From: Rhea pennata
Lineage: Eukaryota; Chordata; Aves; Rheiformes; Rheidae
Direction: 5' to 3'
NCBI RefSeq assembly: GCF_028389875.1
Contig: NC_084665.1
Span: 95,275,435 to 95,339,434 of the forward strand
DNA: 64,000 nucleotides
In this document: positions 26,601 through 38,408 of the stretch, piece by piece
Layout: every line of letters starts with the position of its first letter
How positions within the stretch are numbered: position 1 is the stretch's first letter
Program-made: the position numbers and the translations under genes
The notes under the pieces: generated by a model
What the model was told of the DNA's origin: nothing
What the model saw: the letters and a program-made list of their open reading frames with translations, nothing else
The model's database searches: none

Positions 26601-29197
26601 CTTTAACTCAGGAAGCAGGTCTGTAGCAGCTTTCAGCTAATAAATATTCACATTGGCACCAGGAAGGGTGGCAGCGCTGCTAGCTTCTGACTTCTGCTCC
26701 TTCCCTGGTGCCAGTGTTGATGCTAGTGCAGCCGTAACTTCGGCTTGCTAAGGACCGGCTCAGCGTGGGGCTCAGTGTAGGGCTCGGTGTCAGCTGGAGA
26801 GACCCCCTGTTCTGGCTGACTGTAGCCGTACAAGCAGCTCAAACCTAGCAGTGGGAGCATGCAGCCTGGGGCAACAGCAAGGCAGAGAGAGGGGAAGAGC
26901 ATGTACTCGTATAGACCAGCATGTACTGAGAAGTTGCACCCTGAATTTTCCAGTTGATCCATGCGATTTTAAATCTAGTTCCTAATAAAAAATTTCTGCT
27001 GTGGTCTCTACACTGGATCCTATCACCTGAGTTACTGTTTCATATATACATTCGTATAATGGTTCCTAATACAAACATTAGTAGAGCATTTGAGTAAGTA
27101 TGACTGAAAATGAGGGCAGGCAGAACTTCGTATTTATAGTCCCTGGGGGATTCCTCTCTGGTCTTAAAATGTGCTAAGTAAACAACAGCTTGAAAAAACA
27201 CAGAGACGTTGTCTTACTTAGCCCACCCTTTTTTCCCCCTTTTGTAACATTCACTAGCGTGATTTTTCAAAGAAACAACACTCTGCGACTCTTCTGAATA
27301 TAGAGTATGCATGTTACCCTCTTTAAACCTCAAACTGCTTACAGCACGTAGTAATTAGTATCATGTGAGTAATCTCTAAAGTGACATTAATCTGTTGAGT
27401 CATGCCAGTTAGATGCCAAATGATATGTTGCTGCCTGAAATAAGTTACACACGTTCTCAAACCTGCTCAGTATTTTACATGAATATTCAGCGAGTCTGGT
27501 CATTTGAAGAGTGTATCATTAAAGAGGGTAGGCTACTGTCCTGCTGCGTTTCAGGGGGTTTTGGCATAAACTGCACCAGTAAGGACAATTTTCAGACCAA
27601 TTATATGTTCCTATCACACATCAGTGGCTGATCTCATTGAGTCAGTTTGAAACCTGTAGTTTGCTGGCAGGAGTCCCTATGAGCTCATCTTTCGAACTTG
27701 TTTTCATTTAGGGGAATGTTTTTCTCCCCTAAGTCTGTGTGAATTATTCTCTTTCCCTTAATTTTGACTGAGCTCTCTCGGGCAAAACTGCATCCAACAG
27801 TTGTCATTGTAGCTGTTAGCTACACTTTGAATCGTTCTTAACTACATAGACACTACTCTTACTTGGCTTTTTTGGAAGAATGTAATCAGGCTTAACTACT
27901 CTCAAACTGAGAGCTATCAGTTCTGAGAACAAAACCACATAGGATCACATCTGGATTTATTTTTCTTCTGACAAGATTCAAGTACAAATGATTCTTCACA
28001 TTAAAAGCTCTTTTCAACAGGATTTAAAAAAATAGAAATACAGATGTATAATTCTCTGCTTCTGTCACTTGGACTTGCATTGTCTGTGGTACCTACATTT
28101 TTGTGTCATTTGGTGTCGTTTGTATGAAGTACGAGAAAAAATTAAACTTAATGTGTTAAAGTGTCAGTTGATGTACTTCATTATATGAATAGGTATTTTT
28201 GATAGGCCATGTATTAATAATATATTTCTCTGAGAAATTCTGACATCAGTCAGACTGAAATCAGAATTAGCATTTTTGCATTAACACACCTTCATTTTCT
28301 TTCCCTAACATTAAAATAAATTCATTTTTGTTTAAGTGAATTTATAGGTCCTATAAATGTTCAGATCTATAATCCTGGAAAAATCTATATAATCGTATCC
28401 TACAGAAAAAATCATATTCCTACAGAGGTTATTCTCACAAAACTCTGACAGAATCTACCCTAATTAAACTTTTAGGCTAATAACTGTTTATATATCTGTT
28501 TTAGTAGCTACAATATGATTTTATATATTTTACATAATGTAAAGTGAATTGTTAGAAAATAGTAAGCGCATAGATATGCATCTGTGTATGAGAAGTTAAT
28601 GAAAAATGAATATTAGAATATTTTAAATATTTCTTTTACTCTCTTTTGCATAATTGTTATATTTGGTCTATAGGGAGAAGATTGATTCAGCAACCTCCTG
28701 TAGTTTTGCTGTTCAATCAGTAATCAGACCTTTTGGGGAGGATGATGTTTTTCTGCAGCCCATTTAATTTTTAGATTTTGTTTCTAAGTTCAGTGTATTT
28801 ATATATAATGTGCATAGTGAACATTAAGAACAATTTGCTCCTTAGAGAGTTCATATGACTCCCATTGAAGTTAATGGGGAATTTCACCTAAGATTACGAT
28901 CTGATCTTAAGTAAATGTAGTTTTTTACATGATATTCATCAAGAGCTCTTAGTTAAAAACAGCATTGGTTATGAAGACAAAATGTAATGTAGTTTGTGGG
29001 TTTTCAGGTTCATTGCTCAGATCTGGGAGAACAAGTATAGATGTGTTGAAAATCATTTTTTAATTATAAATTAAATTGAAAAGACATATTTTTATTTTGG
29101 AAATTCTTTTATTTCATTTGCCTTAACATATTTCCTGACTGTTGCCTTAGCCCTGCTTTTCTGATTCAACCTGTATGAGTAATACAGCTAGAACATG

Positions 29198-29210
29198 CCA
29201 CCTAGTGGCA
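29198..29210. promoter_or_regulatory. CTCF-like motif
   Basis: The 13 bases ccacctagtggca closely resemble the CTCF core consensus. It lies in the A+T-rich region near the FILIP1 3' end. A single motif without binding data is weak evidence. Confidence 0.3.
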
Positions 29211-30361
29211 GAGTTCTGGTGTACAGTTTAACTTTAAGATCTTGCAAATACTATTCAGCAGCTAGACCAAGGCACAAGTTAATAAAAATGTAAAAGGGAA
29301 CAATGATATGATGAGCATATTTTTTTGTGTATCATAAATTTTGAAAAATATTCAGACTATTAAGAGAGGCAGATATCAAGACAAAATTTCAGTTATAGAA
29401 ATGAGTATTTCTGAAAATGTATTATTTGTTTCTAGTTAGTGCTGATACAGTTGTATTATTTCAAATCCATAAAATACATCTTTTTTTTAAAAAAAATACA
29501 TTGACAATATAATTGATAGCTAAATTCTTCTTAAGAAATGTTGTCTGTAAGAGGAGTGTATTTAGATAGAAAAACGTAAGACCAGGTAATTATTATTGAA
29601 TGTTTCAGTAGAGCCTGGAGGTTAACCACAATCAGGGATCTCTTCTGTTGCACACATGGCAAATTTAAATCCAGCCTTTCAAAAACTAAATATACACTTA
29701 GTTTTGCATACTGTGGCTGACATTTATCCCTATTACAGTCAATAGCAAAATTCAAGCAGACTTTTTACTACCTGTGAATAAAACTAATTGAAGATTTTCT
29801 AACAAAACACTTTTTTTGTTGGAAAAGGTGATTCAGCTAGCCCATAACTTTTCACTGTATATAAATGGACAGCCCAATATAGGTTTCCTAAGTCAAATTT
29901 CCACTAAATTGAGAAACGACTCCATGCCTCTTCCTCATCCCCATTTCAGAATTGCCAGCAGGTTTTTGATAGATTTGCTTAGGATAGAAGAGACCCAACT
30001 TCAAGTCTTCCTCTTCCTGATTCAGGTGTGGGACTGGAACCTTAAGTGTTCCTATAGTTTAATTTATATAACTATACTATGCCTTTTCCTTATGGAAAAC
30101 CAGGTGATAGTCCAGGCACTGAGGAGGGAGCCCAGGGCTCCTCAGCCCTAGCCTGCCTGGTACTAACAGGGTTTCTCAATGTCTCATTGAGGCATTAGCC
30201 ACAACAGTTTTTATCTGAGAGCAGAAGTCTACAAGATACTTCTTAAAAAAAAAAGAAAAAAAAAAGCTTTGCACTATCATTGCAATTGTTCTTTTTTAAA
30301 AGGACTTGTAATTTATTGACAGCTTCGTAAAACCAAATGTTTTGCTATCTTTTTCTTTTAG

Positions 30362-30845
30362 AGAGTGTCATCATTCATCAGTTACGCATGAACTCTAGAT
30401 GAGACACCCTCCCCCAGCAGATCCTCTCTGTGTGCACTACCCTCCTGACCAGTTGGATGGATCACTGCAGAAGCTCTCTACCATCAACACCGGGGTCGCT
30501 TGTGCTACTGATTATTCATGGAAGTGTTTTATTGCTTCCATTAGGTTTTATATATTTTTTCTTGGTAGAGCTCTAAGAATGAATGGCCTTGCTGATATTT
30601 TGAGAGTACATAGTCAGAGAGAGAGTAGCAGTCTTTCTGCCAGCTGAATTTCACTTTTATTTGTGAAGCCTAAAGCACGTGCTTGGTTTTGTTTGATGTT
30701 TGCAATATAATTTATTTTTATAATACACTTTGTAATGTAACTGTCCCAAAATTGTAATTCCTGTTGTCCATGGCGCATTTATTTGTAGAATACACTGTCA
30801 AATTTGCAATTTGATATTTTTGTAATAAAGAGTATGTAAAGAAAG
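30362..30845 (+). other. FILIP1: Probable FILIP1 3' terminal exon (3'UTR or alternative C-terminus)
   Basis: A strong acceptor (tttgctatctttttcttttag, AG at 30360-30361) is followed by a 3'UTR-like, A+T-rich stretch ending in AATAAA at 30824-30829. Spliced from 21208 it would be pure 3'UTR just after the normal stop. Spliced directly from 13008 (phase 0) it would replace the last 68 residues with the short tail RVSSFISYA and a stop. Exon status is inferred from splice and poly(A) signals; cleavage near 30845 is an estimate. Confidence 0.55.
30824..30829 (+). terminator. FILIP1: Poly(A) signal AATAAA (candidate FILIP1 end)
   Basis: Canonical hexamer in a tgtaataaagagtatg context at the end of the candidate terminal exon. 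Other hexamers downstream at 31162, 32077 and 34375 could extend the 3'UTR. Confidence 0.5.
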
Positions 30846-33800
30846 TAAAATTTAATTTCAGCAACATTTTATCTTTAAATGGAAAAAGTATTCAGCACAA
30901 ATTTTTTGCCATCATATGATTCTGTGAGACTAAATGCTCTGAAGACTGCTGTATAGAATTTGTACTGTTGCAGAATATTTCTTGCACTGTGTGATGGTTT
31001 GGCATAAAATTAAGTATTAAAGTCCAATGCCTTGAAATACAACCAGAATTACTCATTTTAAACAATGTAAGCCAGTTTTTAAAGCTGTGATTTTTTTCTA
31101 TATAATGTATGTTTTTACTTCTGCCTGTACCAAAAGAGTTGATTTTCATTACACTGTAGTTAATAAATTTTCACAACTATGCAAATGTAATCAAGTGTTT
31201 GAATTTTAACTCTAATTTCTTAAGGTTGACAGTATTCACTTATATATTTGTTAATAGGGACAGAAAGTATGGCTTTGATATTTGCTTTTTCTGACTGGTA
31301 TTTCAGTGTAATATCACAGTGATATACATAGTAAAGCTGATTCAAATGTTGTTTATGATATGAAGAGGAATCTATCACCAAGCACTTAATGATGTAACTG
31401 TTTCTAACTTTTGCTTTCACTTCATTGGCAAATATGTCAACTCAGTATGAGACCATTTAGTGCAAGACTAGTAAGACTGTATAAATGAGATGTCGTGCAC
31501 TCTGCCGTATGCTGTACTAAGCATTTTATACTGGTGGCTGTAGCTTTTCAAACAGCATCTGGAAAGCTCTGTGGCAGCTATACTTAAAGTGATTTTTGAG
31601 TGAATTATATATAAAGCCAGATACAACCCATAAAAGATCTTTTCTTCTTATGTATTCTATAATGCATTTTTAGTTTAAATCATCAACATATTCAAAATAC
31701 TGCAGACTTTTTATTATAGAAGGTACTGGGAGAAACAGAGTGACTTGTATTTTTTGGAAGATAAAGCGGTGTTGCTTTGCAGCAGGAGATAGGACTTGGG
31801 ATGCCAGAAAGAGTGCATTAGCTCAGTGTCCCACTGAGATGACCAAAACAGTTCATCTTTGAAGCTGTAATATCGCGTTGGTATGTAGTCAATTTGATCT
31901 TCATGTTTCAGTTTGCTTTCCAACCATTGGAGATGTTTTTTCTTCTAGATGAGAATTCTGTAACAAATACTGAAATTGTAAAGTGGCAGGATATCTTGGG
32001 CCTGTATAAGCTTTCTTGGGGTTTATCTGCACTGTAAAAAGTTTGCTAATATGGCTATAATGAGTAGTCTAAACACAATAAATGCTGTTTATATTTGCCA
32101 AAGAGTCATTTTGTTGGTAGAGCTTACACCATTTCCCTGCACAGGAACATTTTGCCTATACCAGGACTTAAGTTGGTACACCAAATTTGTTAAGAAATGT
32201 GTCTTTGTTTTTTCTTAGAACAAACACTTTATGCCAATAACATAGCTGTGTGTGTAGATCATGTTTTAGAATGAAACAAAAAGAATTCCAGCTTGCAGAG
32301 AGTGATATGGCTGAGGTGAATCATGTTTAATATGTTCCACTTACTTCAGTTAAGTGCGTAGTAGAAAGAACATAGTTAGGACCCAGATCTTCTATTTTCA
32401 AAAGTGATTTGTGATTCAGTACCTGTCCCTATTAAGGACTACACTGAGCTCATCTGGAATGAAATTACCAGCTATTTGAAAGGCACAGTGCTTCAAATAA
32501 TCCACTTTTAAATATGAGTAAAACAAATAAAAAGTTATTCTGAACCTGAGTCTACATTTAAAAGGTCTCAGCGAAGGAAGTAAATGTTTTTTCTTGTCTA
32601 GATTTTAATATAAATCTGATTTAGTATGAGTGTATGTGTAAGTCTTCTCTCTCTTTTTTTTTTTTTTTTTTTTTTTTGGTAAATGCATATACACTTATGA
32701 TTCTGAAAACACATTAAGGTTTTAAGCTTTAAAAAATAAAAGTTTTTAAAGCATAAATGTAGTTGTGGTATATTTGAAACCACTTAATTTAAAAAATGTT
32801 TTAGATGAACTACAGCACTTTGAAGTAGGAGACTGGTCACACTGGCCATACAAGAGCAGTAGTGGTATATACTGTTTCATTGTTGGTAATGGTTTGTGCT
32901 GGTAAAATAATAAATTCTGACTGATCTGACACCTGGCAAGCGGCTATGGATTTCATCAGAATGCCCAGGTATGCCCAGGTAAGACCCAGGTGTGCAAAAG
33001 GTGCTTTGAGTGGTGTATTTCCAATGCATGAATGTTCCTGATTATTTTTTTACATTACCTAATCTGGATTTGAATCCAAAACAAGGAAGTAAAGAAAATT
33101 TGTTAGCCACATAGTTAGCCTATACTTTGGGACACTCTAGACAAAATTTACTAGTATGGATCAAAAACATGGTTCAAGTATTCTCTTTTTTGAATGAAAT
33201 AATCACAAAGTGTTTTTAGACTAAGACAATGCAGAGGCTACTTTGGACTAGAGACATCGGTAACTTTAAGCAATTGAAAATCAGTGAAAATCTGCTTTTC
33301 TCTTACCTCAGGTTGTTTATAGAGGATTGAAAGACCTGAGTTAGTGTAATTCTGTGTGATAACATAAAAAGTTTCAGTCTATTAAAAATCTCAAATGCTT
33401 TGATTTCTAGAGAAAAAAATTGATAGTCACTGAGACTTTGCACTTGCCTCATCCTGAAACATAATTAGACACAAAGAGGAGATAAAACTACTTGTTTTAT
33501 CTACTTGTAATGTAGGAAACAAGCTAAAATAGAAAATGGAAGTGATTGTCCTGAATATCCACTTTCTACTGTGAATTGCTGAGCTTTGTCTCTTTTTCTG
33601 AACATTAACATTAATTTCTAAGTATATGACTTGTATTTAAAGCTTGGTTTTACTTATAAATGTAGATTTGCTCACTAACATGATCTATTTGGCAGCTGAT
33701 GCATTTTATGTGCCTTAAAGAGTTGACTGTTTTATAAATTTGTGGGTTTAACAGAGCATAAAGTTTTATTTCTTTGGAATTTAATTTAATTAGTTATTTA

Positions 33801-34810
33801 AATCTTTCCTAGAAATAAGTTGACAGTGTGATAGGATATGTGCCAGAACAAGATCATTTGAGAGGCTTAATGAAATACAATTAAAAAATAAATGCCAGCT
33901 GGTAGTCTTTTAGATCAGCTACGATGCATTTGTATTTCTGCCTCTAAAATCAGATTTCAGTTTCCAATTTAAAATTATGAAATGTTAACATTTATTCCTA
34001 GGTAGTCTGATACATGTTTTCTTCTTCCTTGCCTTAAAGATTAATAAATGTAGCACACTGAGGCTTTGGCTATGTAACACGTCTCTGTAGCACTCATTGC
34101 TAAGTTAATTATTAACTAATAAATCAGTCTGCCATTACACATATTTTAAAAGGAACATTATAAGTGTATGTTTTTGTGTTTTTTTCTATATCCATTTTGC
34201 TTATAACTGTGCACAAACCAATGTGAAGTGTAATCACTAACTAAGTGTCAGCACACCACCTCAGTATAAAATATTGTGAACATGAAAATTTGGGGGTTTA
34301 CTTTGTTGAATATAAATTAACTTGCTTTAGCATAAATACCTGTGGAATAACGTCTGTCCAGGGTCTTAGTTTGCAATAAAACTAGTATTACAAAGTATTT
34401 GTGCTGATACACTTTATTTCTCTAAAGGATAGAAGATAAGCCCTGTGATTGCATCCACACTGATTGTTACTGATGATATAATTATTCTGAGAGAAAAACC
34501 ATGCTTCTAATTAACCCACTTGTTAGGAAGAGTGGAAGAGTGGAAGTTCTCCGTTTCTATTCTGTTTACACTTTTCCCAGATTTATCCTGAGCCTTTGTG
34601 GCTATGGCTACATTACAAAGTAATTTGATAAAATAGGAGCACATCGGTACATTGAAGTGCTGAGACTCTTCACATCTCCATTATACGTAATTTGAGTTTT
34701 CTTCAGGTTGGATTTAGTCTTGTCCCTTACGCCAAATGTTTTCCTTGCAGATTGGTTTGAAATTTTCAGAAGGAAAACTGTCATACATATCCCCGCTGTG
34801 TTGCCTTGAC
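30846..34810. other. A+T-rich sequence between FILIP1 and the transposon remnant
   Basis: No gene or interspersed repeat recognised. It holds a 24-base T run (32654-32677), a doubled atgcccaggt (32964-32983) and AATAAA hexamers at 31162, 32077 and 34375. It may be partly extended FILIP1 3'UTR. Confidence 0.5.
32654..32677. repeat. Poly(T) tract, 24 bases
   Basis: An uninterrupted T run after a short CT repeat. Simple sequence only. Confidence 0.9.
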
Positions 34811-34819
34811 AGAGGCCCC

Positions 34820-35150
34820 TCTGCAAGACTCTGAGAAGTGCCCTACTCTTCTGCCTGTTTCACACACAGATGGTACTACATCAGCGTCTCCGCTAGCGTT
34901 GCCATCACTGTGGCTGACAGCCCTGCACCACTGTCTAATGAGGCTATTCCCCATCAGCGACAGAGCCCATGCCCGCTTTAACCATGTCCTTACAGCTGGT
35001 GGAACAGAAGTGGAAGGTGCATTTGGTTGTCTCATGGCACGCTGACAGGTCCTGTGTGATAAGCCTTGTGCCAATGTTCCCAACACCATCCAAATTAAGA
35101 CTGCAAAACACTGTGCCCTGTTGGGCCTGCATGGTCTCTGCTAGGACGTA
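34820..35150 (+). pseudogene. Decayed PIF/Harbinger-type transposase C-terminal fragment
   Basis: PIF/Harbinger transposases are DDE nucleases that cut and paste DNA transposons. Here a broken + strand frame reads LWLTALHHCLMRLFP, then ARFNHVLTAGGTEVEGAFGC, then an in-frame stop where the family usually has Trp, then QVLCDKPCANVPNT. This follows the usual family order: the LPWLM-PF region, a FN..L..AR..VE.AFG block carrying the last catalytic Glu, then RW..L and a V(P)N segment. Upstream, LRSALLFCLFHT in another frame resembles the preceding family segment, implying a frameshift. Stops and frameshifts make it non-functional. The family call rests on motif order read by eye. Confidence 0.6.
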
Positions 35151-35652
35151 AGTGTACCTTTCCATCTGAACTGCAGTAGCAAAAAGGAGTTTCTCCAGTG
35201 GCTATATGTTCAGTCCTCTGCAAACAGTTGAGCTGCTCCTTCACTTATAAAGGCCACAAACATGCTGAAGTCCTGGAGAGGATTGCATGGGATGGAGGGA
35301 ATGCAATTAGCCGCTGATGTGTTTTCCTGGGCGGTCAGTAAGGCACAGAGATCAAAAAGGAGTAGATTCCCAATATCTGCCTGTCTCGTCTGCCTACCCA
35401 CCCCAACACACGCACAAAGATGAGCCTCTTGTAAAGGCCGTGCAAGCATCAGCTGTGGGTCTGCTCAGAGGCAGTAAGAATTAGTGAGGCTGGGGGCAGA
35501 TCCATGTCATTAGGCCCTGGAGGATGGGAGCTCCTTATACCAACAAACCCTTCTCCTTTCCCTTTCCACGGTGAGGTAAGCGCTTCCCTCCTGTTCACTC
35601 TCCTCTTTCCCAGTTAAGTTCTCAGGAGAATTCACTCCCCTCACCCTCTGCC

Positions 35653-35672
35653 TTTTTTTTTTTTTTTTTTTT
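35653..35672. repeat. Poly(T) tract, 20 bases
   Basis: Uninterrupted T run between the two transposon-related fragments. Confidence 0.9.
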
Positions 35673-36650
35673 AACACTCTATTCAGAGAGTACCTGTGCC
35701 TTTCTAGCCTCCTGATGGGTCATCAGCTCCCAATGGCTCATGTTCCCTGCTCCAGAGGTTCCCTGCAGCCAAACCCCTTCAAACACACAAACTACCTATT
35801 TTTTGCATTTTACACACCTTTTACATACCAAGAGACTCTGCCTGCTTACCTCCCTTGTGAAGATTAAAGGCAGCTATTGCAGGGACTGCACCTTTCAGTC
35901 CCTGAATGGGCCATCAGCACGCCATCGCCCCAGGCTTCCTGTTTTACCTCCCTGCTACTTTACTCTGTAATGCATCCTTTCCGCTCCCCTCCACAGGCAT
36001 ACATCAGCATTTACCTAGGCTGAAAACTGGGGGATTTGCACCGGAGACTTTTGATGTTGGCTGTGGCAAGGTGTCCCTGAATGTGTCCTCTGAAGAACCT
36101 CTGCAGGGTCTGGCAATGAGGGCAGTGTCATAGAGTGCTCTCTTCTCCAGACTTTCTCATATGGTTGCCAAATATTAGCCTAATTAAACTGTGACTTTGG
36201 TCACCTTTGGTTACCTTAGGTTAACAAACAGCGAAGAGTGGTTGCTATTAGACAGTTGCCAGAGAAGAGTAGTTGCCACTGTGTGATTTAAGATTCCTTA
36301 AACAAGACAACAGGAGATAACAAATTTAACAGCTGGAGAACAAAAAGTAACTACTGAAAAAAACATTACCTGATTCAGATAGAGAGTTGAAAAAAAATTA
36401 CAAAATGTGATCAAACTACCTGGAACAAAGAACTGAGTCTACGTCTGAGGTATCTACTTCCAGGTTCTAGGATGTCTGGCCCCCAAACTGGTGTGAACTT
36501 ATTAATGGAGATGATGCATTGCGGCTTGGCTTTATATAGGTATAGCATGGCCTGTCTTTATCTCGGCTGCTGACCACTCAATTGCTTCTAACTGGGTTTA
36601 TCCCTTTGACAATGCTGGGAACTATGACAGACAACAAAACAAGCACTGGG

Positions 36651-36925
36651 TTAGAGGTACGTTTGGCATTTGAAGACCTCTTCAAACTCTCTGTAAAACC
36701 TGCAAGTCTGCCATGCCATCCTTGAAGTACAGGGTTTGTCTCTTCAGGAACACCTTTTCATCTTCATGAACTTAATGTGGCCTTCTTTGCCAGTCCTCTT
36801 GTACCAGGCAGCAGTCATGAGGTTACCAGCTGCCTCACACTACCACTGGGTCATCCTGCTGCCAGAGAAATTTCTTACCATCTCATGGCACAGCTTTACC
36901 AGCAGTGTTGTTTCCTCATATCCCA
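36651..36925 (-). pseudogene. Decayed Myb/SANT-like (trihelix) domain fragment, probably from the same transposon
   Basis: Read on the - strand, with a small frameshift at the start, the sequence gives W-D then EETTLLVKLCHEMVRNFSG, followed after an in-frame stop by WYKRTGKEGHIKFMKMK and CRFYREFEEVF. That is the outline of a Myb/SANT-like DNA-binding domain: initial Trp and acidic EET, a middle (G/W)Y.RT..Q..-K.K.LK block, and a final FY.E...(I/V)(L/F). PIF/Harbinger elements typically carry such a second protein beside the transposase. Two internal stops (W*C and S*R) show it is dead. Confidence 0.55.
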
Positions 36926-37879
36926 AGAATGTTCCGGGAGGCTGAAGGAGTAAAAGTTACTACAATAACGGGAAGATGATAACAGAAAATGAAAGACAGT
37001 AAAGAAAAGGGTGATAACAGGAACAATAGGCCTAGCTAGGGAGAATGACAACAGAAGGTAAGGCCCACTAGAGAATAAGGGAAAGGGTAAATTAGGAATA
37101 ATATATAGTTGTATTGTTGTACAGTGTCACAGGAATATGATTTACTTTTCTCTAACTGAACTCTAAATAATTACTTAGAAAACAAATTTATTCTTCAATG
37201 TTATATGTTTTTAAAGTGTCCAAATTCTCTACAGTCTTCAAAGAGAGGGAAGAGGAAGAGCTTACAGGTCTTCAGAGGGAGGTTGCATTTGCAGACGCCT
37301 AAGGAGCTGTTAAGCAGCCAACTACTCCCTCCAGTGGTCTTTGGATATGCTTTCAATCTCCGGACAACTAAAATACAGGCAGCTGTTTTAGGAAGACTGT
37401 TCCCTGTGGGTGTAAGAGATCTTATGCAGATCAGATTACATGCTTGTAAAATTATGTTTCAAACAGAATGTTTACTAAAATTATACAAACGTAAATACTT
37501 GCTGAGTTTTTGGCTATGTTGTTGCACACAGTCTTGATGAAACCAACTTTTAATATAAAAGCAACAACAGAGATGTGGCCTTTCAATGCAGCACTAACTG
37601 GAGTGGTTCACTGGTTCACTCACACACCACCATCCGACAACAACGGACAGGTTTGCACACCTTACAGTTCAATTTCTAAAGAGAAAACTTAAGGCAAAGC
37701 AACTCCCACAGAGCGGCGGCTGGCATGAACAGCTTTATTTAGACAAGCTTGTGTAACGTTGCGGAGAGTTGAGAGATGATCCATCAGCCGCCACCACCTT
37801 AAGAACGATGCTGTTGCTGTTTACGTGCGCAGGAAACTGAAGTTACTCCCTCCTCAGGTGCGGTGCAGACTTGGTGCAG
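36926..37879. other. Spacer between the transposon remnant and the TMEM30A promoter
   Basis: No gene recognised. On the - strand an AATAAA hexamer (tttatt on +, near 37735) lies just left of the CpG island, which could end a short antisense transcript; this is speculative. Confidence 0.4.
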
Positions 37880-38027
37880 GATTATGCTGCCCTTGCCCAG
37901 CACTGCCCTTCGGACGGAAGGGGGTGACGCGGGGCCGAGCCCGCCGGTGGGTGACACAGCCGCGCCCCGCCGCCTGCGCGCCCCGAGATGGCAGCCCCCC
38001 GCCCGCCGGCACCTCTGCCCTCCGCAA

Positions 38028-38115
38028 TGCGCATGCGCGAAACGGTGGTCGGGCGGGATGCGCAGGCGCAAGCCGCCCTTCCCTGCGCCGCGCCTGCCGC
38101 TCTCGCGCATGCGCA
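38028..38115. promoter_or_regulatory. Cluster of three NRF1-type sites
   Basis: tgcgcatgcgcg (38028-38039), tgcgcaggcgca (38059-38070) and cgcgcatgcgca (38104-38115) fit the NRF1 palindromic consensus YGCGCAYGCGCR, the middle one with a mismatch. Spacing is 31 and 45 bases. Confidence 0.7.
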
Positions 38116-38273
38116 GCTAGGAGCGGCCGTTCTCTAGCCCTGTGGGAGGACGGGGGCGTGGCCAGCGGGTTGCGTCATCAGCTGCGCGTCTCACGGGGCT
38201 CGTCAGTTGCGCGCCCGCCGCCTCCTTCTCCCCGCCCCCGGCCGGCGTCGAGAGCGCAGGCGCGGCGCGGCGC

Positions 38274-38311
38274 GGCGGCGGGTCACGTGTCGGCGGCGGG
38301 TCACGTGTCGG
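38274..38311. repeat. 18-bp tandem repeat carrying two CACGTG E-boxes
   Basis: The unit ggcggcgggtcacgtgtc occurs twice with an 18-base period, placing CACGTG at 38284-38289 and 38302-38307. GGTCACGTG is an E-box of the USF/MITF-TFE type. It lies about 100 bases upstream of the start codon. Confidence 0.85.
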
Positions 38312-38408
38312 CGGCGGCGGGGCCCCGTGCGGCGCGGGGTGTTGGCGTCGCCGGCGGGGCCGGTGGCAGCGCGCGGCCCTCGGTGACGGGGCGCGCGGCG
38401 GCGGCGCC

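Larger units (their letters stand above)
21209..30361 (+). other. FILIP1: FILIP1 3' intron or 3'UTR and flanking sequence
   Basis: No coding exon recognised. A poly(A)-signal match is at 22040-22045. It contains two CR1 3'-end fragments (23826-23920 and 26337-26600) and a very A+T-rich stretch from about 28000. A GGCTC-type short triplet repeat lies at about 26757-26790. If the terminal exon at 30362 is real, this is the last intron. Confidence 0.5.
37880..38408 (+). promoter_or_regulatory. TMEM30A: TMEM30A CpG-island promoter and 5'UTR
   Basis: A dense CpG island continuing through the first exon to about 38800, without a TATA box. Recognisable sites are three NRF1-type palindromes (38028, 38059, 38104), a GC-rich gggggcgtggcc box near 38153, a CRE/ATF-like tgcgtcatca at 38171-38180, and two CACGTG E-boxes in an 18-bp tandem repeat. 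This layout is typical of a broadly expressed gene. The start site itself cannot be placed. Confidence 0.8.

Noticed and set aside
28859-28881. Near-palindrome ctcccattgaagttaatgggga as a regulatory site
   Set aside because: The arms match over only about six to eight bases and similar sequence occurs in old vertebrate repeats; not enough to call a feature.
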